From: Oscillospiraceae bacterium
GTDB lineage: Bacteria > Bacillota > Clostridia > Oscillospirales > Ruminococcaceae
Length of the DNA stretch: 15,313 nt
Assembly: GCA_014796735.1 (NCBI GenBank)
Contig: JAAVIG010000114.1
Span: forward strand, 1 to 15,313
Reading direction: 5' to 3'
The notes under the pieces are model-generated. The model worked only from the letters and a program-made list of their open reading frames with translations. It searched no databases and was not told the origin of the DNA. Both the position numbers and the translations under genes were made by a program. This document shows positions 6,617-12,400 of this stretch, piece after piece. Each line of letters begins with the position of its first letter. Position 1 is the stretch's first letter.

Positions 6617-7069
6617 ATGTTAGCAAAAAACAAAAGCGGTTGGAAATTACTTGAATATATTGATATTGACGAAAGTGATATTTACAAGTATAATAATGTA
6701 ACAGGTGCTTATGCAATTCTGATAATTGACAAAAAATTTGTTATTTGGTTTAATAGTTGGAGAAATCAGTGGGAATTTCCGTCAGGTGGTATAGAAGCAG
6801 GAGAAACAGCGAGACAAGCGGCAATCAGAGAATTATATGAAGAAACTCATCAAAAAGCTGAAAAAATTGTTTTTAAGGGACTGATCAAAGTTGAAGATCC
6901 TAATGGATATGTTAAACATCAAGCTGTCTTTGTAGGCTGTCAAAATGAATTATATCCATTTATTCATGAAGAAAATGATGAGATGGATAAAATATATCTG
7001 TGGGATATGAAAGAGGATATAGGGTATGTTGATGAGTGTGATATTAAAATTGTTGAGATAGTTTGTTGA
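6617..7069 (+). CDS. Nudix hydrolase, copy 2
   Basis: A 150-residue paralogue of the Nudix gene at 6011. The frame is open back to an ATG at 6593, but the homologous start at 6617 has the GGAG site (6607-6610) at the same spacing as copy 1, so 6617 is chosen. The box reads GGIEAGETARQAAIRELYEE, preceded by the canonical PSGG, and again has histidine in place of the last box glycine. Differences from copy 1 cluster just after the Nudix box (ITELN in copy 1, AEKIV in copy 2) and around strand 3 (VVGF against VIWF), i.e. near likely substrate-facing parts, while the metal-binding residues are unchanged. Both copies therefore look functional and may have diverged in substrate. The gene sits between a truncated and an intact tRNA-Leu. 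Confidence 0.88.
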   Translation: MLAKNKSGWKLLEYIDIDESDIYKYNNVTGAYAILIIDKKFVIWFNSWRNQWEFPSGGIEAGETARQAAIRELYEETHQKAEKIVFKGLIKVEDPNGYVKHQAVFVGCQNELYPFIHEENDEMDKIYLWDMKEDIGYVDECDIKIVEIVC

Positions 7070-7077
7070 ACGTTCAC

Positions 7078-7127
7078 AAAACTTAATATGCGGGTATGGC
7101 GGAACTGGCAGACGCACCAGATTTAGG
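7078..7127 (+). repeat. 50-bp perfect direct repeat, right copy
   Basis: Partner of 6511-6560. Here the sequence continues into a full tRNA-Leu. The two copies are 567 bases apart, which spans exactly one Nudix gene with flanks. Confidence 0.95.
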
Positions 7128-7174
7128 TTCTGGCGGAGTGATCCATGCAGGTTCGATTCCTGTTACCCGTACCA
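7090..7174 (+). tRNA. tRNA-Leu(UAG)
   Basis: 85 bases including an encoded CCA. Acceptor stem GCGGGTA pairs with TACCCGT (G-U at the first pair), discriminator A. The anticodon arm CCAGA-TTTAGGT-TCTGG holds anticodon UAG. A long variable arm (GCGGAGTGATCCATGC region) marks it as a class II tRNA, and the T arm CAGGTTCGATTCCTG is standard. It starts 20 bases after the stop of Nudix copy 2. I see no convincing promoter in that gap. Confidence 0.96.
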
Positions 7175-7196
7175 TGATTGACTGACAAAAAAGATA

Positions 7197-7238
7197 TTAT
7201 GCCCACAAACGGCTGCGCAAAGCCATTTGTGGGCATAA
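7197..7238. other. Large hairpin downstream of tRNA-Leu
   Basis: Perfect 13-base arms (TTATGCCCACAAA at 7197-7209 with its complement at 7226-7238), with a further GGCT/AGCC inner stem. On the plus strand there is no T run after it. On the minus strand a T6 run follows five bases later. It may end or process the tRNA transcript or be the relic of a mobile sequence. Confidence 0.55.
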
Positions 7239-7290
7239 ATCTTGCGAAAAACAGGATTGCCCTTCCGTAGATATTTTCGACACAAAAATG

Positions 7291-7426
7291 GATTCGAACT
7301 CCCCCGAAAAAATATTTACAAAATTTTCCAATCCGTTGTTGTATATGTCGCACAAATGCCTGTGAGTGATTTCTCTTGAGTGAGAAATTGGTCACAGGCT
7401 TTTTTTATTTCTCTGCAGTTTGAAAA
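7291..7426 (+). repeat. Degenerate direct repeat, copy 1 (with terminator)
   Basis: Pairs with 7440-7570. Shared marks in order: GATTCGAAC / GATTTGAAC, a run with ACAAAATTTT, GTATATG / GTACATA, the hairpin beginning GCCTGTGA, a T7 run, ATTTC, and TTTGAAAA. The first motif looks like the complement of a tRNA T-loop. Confidence 0.6.
7358..7406 (+). terminator. Rho-independent terminator, first of a twin pair
   Basis: GCCTGTGA and ATTTCTC (7358-7375) pair with GAGAAAT and TCACAGGC (7382-7399) with a 3x3 internal loop, followed directly by seven T. Suitable to end the Nudix/tRNA-Leu transcript. Confidence 0.75.
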
Positions 7427-7439
7427 AAAAATAGAAACG

Positions 7440-7570
7440 TGATTTGAACCCTTTTAGCGACAAAATTTTTTGTCAGTTTTTGTACATATTGCATAGAACG
7501 CCTGTGAATGATTTCTCCCCTGCGAGAGATCACTCACAGGCGTTTTTTTATTTCCCTTACAATTTGAAAA
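7440..7570 (+). repeat. Degenerate direct repeat, copy 2 (with terminator)
   Basis: Second copy of the 7291-7426 repeat, offset by about 145 bases. The hairpin and its flanks are the best conserved part; the left part has drifted. Confidence 0.6.
7498..7549 (+). terminator. Rho-independent terminator, second of a twin pair
   Basis: A long stem: GCCTGTGAATGATTTCTC (7500-7517) with 7524-7541, one A-C mismatch and one G-U pair, extended outward by further A-T and C-G pairs, then seven T. Nearly the same stem sequence as the first. Confidence 0.8.
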
Positions 7571-7604
7571 TCACAGAAGCAATTCTGTTGATATATAAAT
7601 GAGA

Positions 7605-7635
7605 AGCCAATCGCCCAAAAAACGGTTGGCTTTTT
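7605..7635 (+). terminator. Terminator-like hairpin before the truncated ORF
   Basis: AGCCAATCG (7605-7613) pairs with CGGTTGGCT (7623-7631), one G-U pair, followed by T5. It lies 26 bases before the ATG at 7661, so it could be the end of a lost upstream gene or an attenuator. Confidence 0.6.
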
Positions 7636-7660
7636 AAATTTAAGAAAAGGAGCAAAACCA

Positions 7661-7915
7661 ATGTTTTTTATTAGCAACCCCAAACTCCGAAAGCTTGAAT
7701 CCTTCATGCAGGAGGTACCAAATTTTCCGCCCAAGGGTGTGAAAGTCGATTTGGACAAGCTTGAGGACGAAATACTGCTTTTTGAGATTGAAAACGTTAT
7801 TTTCAACCTTAAGCAGAGAAAAGGAAAGGAGAAGATCATGAAATTCAGAAATGATCAGCACCGCAGTACCTTTTTAAAAGAGGCTAAGAAACAAAGCCTT
7901 AAAAACCACAAACTG
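7661..7915 (+). pseudogene. Truncated accessory ORF, possibly two fused small genes
   Basis: Two well-formed starts lie in the same frame: ATG 7661 behind AAAGGAG and ATG 7838 behind AAAGGAAAGGAG. The first part reads MFFISNPKLRKLESFMQEVP and is followed by an acidic, leucine-rich helix; the second reads MKFRNDQHRSTFLKEAKKQS, which resembles from memory the N-terminus of a small protein family found on clostridial mobile elements. The frame stays open to 8686, but beyond about 7905-7915 it runs antisense to a convincing minus-strand gene, so the true coding part ends there. The second gene has therefore lost its C-terminal part at a breakpoint. Functions unknown. The right boundary given is approximate. 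Confidence 0.5.
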
Positions 7916-8341
7916 ATTGTGCGGCTTCCGCATACGGTTACGATATTCGGTCTTAATGTCCTGCGCAACGGATTCCCCTTTAGCGATCAATTGCAGAAGA
8001 AGATCAAGATTTTTTACAATGCGGAAGTATTTTCTTGCGGGTATTCCCGCTATCTTTGTTTCAATCAGCCCAACTTCAACAAGTTTTTTTATTGCGACAA
8101 TTTGCTTTTCTTTTTTAACGGTTGTGCTTTCCTGAATATCGCCGACCGTTGCATAGAAAAAGCCGTCATTGTCAAGCCTGTTGTTTTTCATGTGGTTCAT
8201 CATTTTGCTTATGAGGGAAAAGTAGATTATGGTTTCGGTTATCCCGATCGCATGGGCAATGTAGCGATTGAAGGACATTGTGTTATCGGGATTGAGAATT
8301 TGAAAGAAGCTGTTCCAATCCCTTATTTCCTCGTTTCTCAT
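7874..8341 (-). CDS. Winged-helix DNA-binding protein of phage/ICE replication type, C-terminus probably replaced
   Basis: 155 residues. The N-terminal half contains MSFNRYIAHAIGITETIIYF and then a good winged-helix core, FFYATVGDIQESTTVKKEKQ followed by IKKLVEVGLIETKIAGIPAR and KYFRI. This is the pattern of replication-organiser or DnaD-like N-terminal domains in Firmicutes prophages and conjugative elements. About 15 C-terminal residues (HNQFVVFKALFLSLF) are read from the antisense of the neighbouring truncated ORF, so the natural C-terminus appears lost at a breakpoint near 7905-7915. It is coupled to the upstream gene: TAATG at 8339-8343 joins its ATG with that gene's stop. Likely a mobile-element remnant; DNA-binding fold is clear, replication role is inference. 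Confidence 0.65.
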   Translation of the reverse strand: MRNEEIRDWNSFFQILNPDNTMSFNRYIAHAIGITETIIYFSLISKMMNHMKNNRLDNDGFFYATVGDIQESTTVKKEKQIVAIKKLVEVGLIETKIAGIPARKYFRIVKNLDLLLQLIAKGESVAQDIKTEYRNRMRKPHNQFVVFKALFLSLF

Positions 8342-8661
8342 TACATCACCTCTTTCCCGTACTCCGCCGCGCTTACGGTTGTTTTTAAACCAGCCGCGAC
8401 TTTTTTCAGCTCTGCCTTAATTTTTGATACATTGACATTGCCAAGCTCCATTCTTATTTCATCATCGGTGCAGTTTTCGAGTTTGTTTTTAACAAACCCG
8501 ACGGCTTCAAATCGGTATTTGGTTATGATAATGGAACACATGAATTTGGCTTCGTCTGAAATGTCCCGACGGGAAGTTATGCTTTTGGGGAGAAATAACG
8601 TATCGGGAGCAAGAAAGCTCAAAAATTGCTCAAAGTCCCTGTATTCGGTTGACATTTGCAT
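8341..8661 (-). CDS. Small protein with possible divergent winged helix, first gene of a coupled pair
   Basis: 106 residues from ATG 8661, behind AAAGGTGG. I do not recognise the family with certainty. The N-terminal half (APDTLFLPKSI then ISDEAKFMCSIIITKY) resembles the RepA_N-like pattern of a proline-lysine motif followed by an SxEAK helix, and the second half (CTDDEIRMELGNVNVSKIKA then LKKVAAGLKTT) has the outline of a helix-turn-helix with a recognition helix. Its stop overlaps the start of the next winged-helix gene by one base, so they were built to be made together. A terminator-like hairpin lies just upstream. The best guess is a replication or regulatory protein of an integrated element; function not established. 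Confidence 0.55.
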   Translation of the reverse strand: MQMSTEYRDFEQFLSFLAPDTLFLPKSITSRRDISDEAKFMCSIIITKYRFEAVGFVKNKLENCTDDEIRMELGNVNVSKIKAELKKVAAGLKTTVSAAEYGKEVM

Positions 8662-8689
8662 AAAGATACCACCTTTCCGTTTTTAATAA

Positions 8690-8719
8690 AAAAAGCGCCT
8701 GTTTTCACAAGCGCTTTTT
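8690..8719. terminator. Bidirectional terminator hairpin
   Basis: AAAAAGCGC (8690-8698) pairs with GCGCTTTTT (8711-8719), with a small TGT/ACA inner stem. T runs lie on both strands. It separates the minus-strand pair from the orphan fragment at 8768. Confidence 0.75.
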
Positions 8720-8767
8720 ACTTCTCGGTTCGCCATTGGCGAAAACTTTAAAATAAAAAAGAAAAAT

Positions 8768-9073
8768 GTGATACTTGTACTTGCTGATATGTCTGCGCCG
8801 CCTCTTCCCTATGTTTGCCCTTCCTCGGATTTGGAATCGGAAACCTCGCTCGGAAATATTCTGGGAGCGGCTCATGTGGACAAAAACCTCGTGAAACAGA
8901 ACGCCATTCTCCACAAGAAAAATAAGTACCTCACCATGTTTGCCATGCTGAAAGGGGAAAATGCTTTCAGTTATGCTCCGTATACCGAAACGCAGGCAAG
9001 AGAGTTGATTCACACTTTGAGGCAGCTTGCGGACTATATCATTCCTATCAGATTTTATCTATTAAGTTTTTAG
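8768..9073 (+). pseudogene. Orphan coding fragment, family not recognised
   Basis: An open frame of 101 residues beginning at a GTG with no ribosome binding site (ATG at 8789 is an alternative). The composition of residues about 18-90 looks like real protein: PSSDLESETSLGNILGAAHV, then a charged HKKNKY segment, MFAMLKGENAF, and an amphipathic helix with ETQARELIHTLRQLADY. The last dozen residues (IPIRFYLLSF) look like readthrough into AT-rich non-coding DNA. Most likely an internal or C-terminal piece of a larger mobile-element gene whose front is missing. I cannot name a function. Minus-strand open frames here are less protein-like. Confidence 0.4.
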
Positions 9074-9413
9074 CGGTTTCGGATGACTGCCGACAAATCA
9101 ATCTACGCATTTTGATAATTTTTAAATCAGAGGCGAGGATTACACCACCATGGATTTTTGTGTAATTATAAAAGCTAATATTTATGTTTATAAAACATAA
9201 AATTATTTAAAAATATCAATTAAATGTAAAAATTATGTAAATCAAAAATATCCTTATAAATTTTGTTTTTTTTACTTTCTAATTTACCGTTTATCTATTA
9301 TTTGCCACTTGTCGTTCGTTTTATATTGAAAAAAAGATATAATTTGACATAATAATAAAGTATAATATTCTAAAAGGGGAATATTAAAAGCTGTGTTTTA
9401 AGTGGAGGTAGAA
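9074..9413. other. AT-rich intergenic region before the giant gene
   Basis: 340 bases, visibly more AT-rich than anything else in the window, with no protein-like frame. It holds a 9-base perfect inverted repeat with a 3-base loop (TTTATGTTT at 9181-9189, AAACATAAA at 9193-9201), the promoter region at 9344-9371 and the ribosome binding site GGAGGT at 9404-9409. Nothing else is seen. Confidence 0.7.
9344..9371 (+). promoter_or_regulatory. Tentative promoter of the giant secreted-protein gene
   Basis: TTGACA (9344-9349) is perfect. At 16 bases the -10 would be TATTCT (9366-9371), a moderate match. A perfect TATAAT at 9361 is only 11 bases away, too close for that -35. An inverted repeat AATATTC-N8-GAATATT (9364-9385) overlaps the -10 and start region and could be an operator. 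Confidence 0.4.
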
Positions 9414-12400
9414 ATGAATCATCCCAAATTGTTAAGTTCAATTTTAGCTGCAGCAATTATGTTATCTTCCTTGTCGGTAAGTTCTTTTGGCAATGCTGTA
9501 TATGCTGTTGAAACATCTGATATGGAAATAAGCGGCACCAGTTATGAAGATACGCAAATTTTATTGGATCGAATATATGTCACCGATACAAGCATAACCG
9601 TTTGTTGGAATACGATACCGAGTGCTGAAACCTATACTGTAATATGCAATGATTCTATTATAGCTGAAAATATTGCTGCAAATCAATATGATATTACCGA
9701 TTTACAGCCGGGCAGCGAGGTATATTTGTCAGTAAACGCATATGATGCAGCGGGCGTGCTGCTGATGTCAAGTGAGGAAACGGTTTTTCACACAAGCCTT
9801 ACCGTAGATTCAAATCTGACATTAACACACAATCTTACGATTGACAGTCTTCACATAAACGGAGGTGTGTTAAATTTAAACGGCTATTCCGTTATTGTTG
9901 ATAAAGACACAGATATAAACAATTCCTCCGCAAAAATCAGTGTTGGCTCCGGAAATCTTTATATTAACGGCGATTTAAAGCTGCAAAACGAAGCAAGTGA
10001 GAACAGCTATGTAGGCGGTTTGGAAATGACAGATTCCAAAGGCAGTGTTTATGTTGGCGGAAATTTTGAGATTTTTTCGAGAAATTCCGGCACATTATCA
10101 GCCGGAACAATTGAGCTGCGCGGAGACATTCGCTCAAATCAGAACGGATATTACGGCTCGCTTTACGCAACCAATAATCACGGGATAATTTTGAGCGGAC
10201 GTAATACACAAACCATAGAACTTCCCTCGTATGCAAAATTAAATATTGTGGAGGTCAAAAACTTTTCCGAAGGAGGAGTTGTTTTTGCAAACCAAATCCC
10301 TATTAACAGTTTAAGAGACAATGGCTGTAAGGTTCTGATTGCTTCCGAAGAAAATACTATCGGATGGACCCTTAACGAGGATGAAACATATAACGGAACT
10401 TTATTGCTCGCGGCGGGAACGCTTAATCTTAACGGACATAAACTGACAATTGCAGGCGATTTGCTGCAATCGGGAGGAACGGTTTTTGTTAACGGAGGCG
10501 AACTTGATATACAGGGTGATTACAAGCTGCAGCCCTTGGGCAATGCAAATAACGGTATATTAAATATGACAAATAACGCCGATATTGTTAAGATAAACGG
10601 TGATTTTGTTATGCAGTCCCAGCAGTCACATGCCGGAAGATTGTCCGCGGGAATTATGGAAATCGGCGGTGATTTGATTCAGAAGAATTACAGTACTAAT
10701 TTTTGCACAAGCGGCGATCATACTGTTTTACTTAATGGGCATACCAAGCAAACAGTTGATTTTTATAGCAGCAGTGTAAGTAATTCAAAAATTAACAATC
10801 TCAAAATCGAAAATACCTCTGAAGAAGGCGTTGAATTCAAGCAAAATGTTTATGTAGCCGGGGATTTGCATAACACATCATCGCCTGTCACTAATAGCTT
10901 AAATATCTGTATTTCCGCCACAACAAGGTTTGTTGAAAATGTATGGGATTACGATCTTACAATAGGCAATAGCATGACTCTTCCTGAAATTATAATAGGA
11001 GGAAATTTGCGCATCAACGCAAGCGGAGTAACTCTGAGCGGCAATGTTATTGTTAAGCAATCGCTTTACATAAACAATAATGTCGATCTTTGCGGTTATA
11101 CTTTAGATGTTGGCGGCGATGTATGGGTCAGCGCACAGCTGAATCTGAATAAAGGAACGCTTAATGTAGGCGGAGATTTAAACATTAGTGATCTTAACCA
11201 AAGTTATTCCAACGGTTATCTTACCATGAGGTATGATGAGGATTATATTTGTGTAAACGGTAATATGCTGGTTTTTTCCAATAATTACTATAATTATTCA
11301 AGCATGTTGACTGCCGGAACAATTGAAATAAAGGGTGACTTTACGCAAAAATACAACTCAAGTGAAAATAACTTTTACGCATATGGCAGACATCAGGTAA
11401 TTTTAAGCGGGGACGGTCTTCAAAAGGTTAAATTTAATTCAAACTTGTCAAGATTTAATATTTTGGAGATTAAAAATTCTTCGGAAGCGGGAGTGGAATT
11501 TTTATCCCAGGTTATTTCCGTAAAATTAGTGACTAATGACTGCAATATACGTTATTATGATATAGATAGGAATAATCGTGTACTTTACGGCGATGAAACT
11601 GTAGAAGGTGATTTGCTTGTTGAAAGCGGCACATTGGATTTAAACGGGCATACGTTAACCATATCCGGAAATTTGATTCAACCCGGAGGAACATTGAATA
11701 TTAACGAGGGAACCTTGGACATTCAAGGTGACTACCTTATTAGAAAAAATAACGAAAATTTAAGTTATGCCGGTGAAGGTAAACTGCTAATGATAAAAGA
11801 ATCCGATACCGTAAAGGTAGCGGGTAATTTCGTGATGCAGTCAAATATTTCTCATAAAGGCTGCCTGACAAACGGAGTTTTGGAGGTTGGCGGCAATTTT
11901 TCTCAAAGTTCGGGAGCGGCAGACAACTTTTTCACATCTGACAATTACACTGTTATACTTAACGGTTCCGAACCTCAAACAGTAGATTTCTATAAGGGAA
12001 GCGCCTCTGTTATTACAAATCTTAAAATAGATAATTCGTCTGCGGGCGGAGTAACGTTTAACAATGCGGCATATATTTCGGGAATACTTTATAATACGGA
12101 ATCTGTTGTTAATAAAAGTGAAAATATATATGCTATGTCAGAAACGGTGTTTGAAAATAACACATGGAATCAAAGCATATCTTTTTCACAAAGCAGACAG
12201 CTTCCCGACAATTTGAAAATCAAAGGTGATGTATATATTCTCGCCGAAATTTCACTCCCCGATGATTCAAAATACGCTGTTTCAAAAGACGATTTTTCAA
12301 AGGAATCGTCCGATTGTTATACGCTGTCGGTTGACGGAAACATTTATGCATTAAGCAGTAAATTTCGTATTAACGGCGGGAGTGTGTTTGTGGGAGGTGA

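Noticed and set aside
6511..7174. A classic integrated island with attL/attR at tRNA-Leu
   Set aside because: No integrase gene lies between the copies, the duplicated part is the 5' and not the usual 3' end of the tRNA, and the flanking Nudix genes are themselves duplicated; kept only as an alternative in the findings.
7123..7395. Minus-strand open frame of 90 residues over tRNA-Leu and the hairpins
   Set aside because: It crosses the tRNA gene, a hairpin and a terminator; not protein-like.
7915..8686. Plus-strand continuation of the ORF that starts at 7661
   Set aside because: Antisense to the coupled minus-strand winged-helix pair, which has ribosome binding sites, a coupled start/stop and recognisable folds.
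8705..9013. Minus-strand open frame of 102 residues
   Set aside because: Antisense to the more protein-like plus-strand fragment, and it runs into the terminator at 8690-8719.
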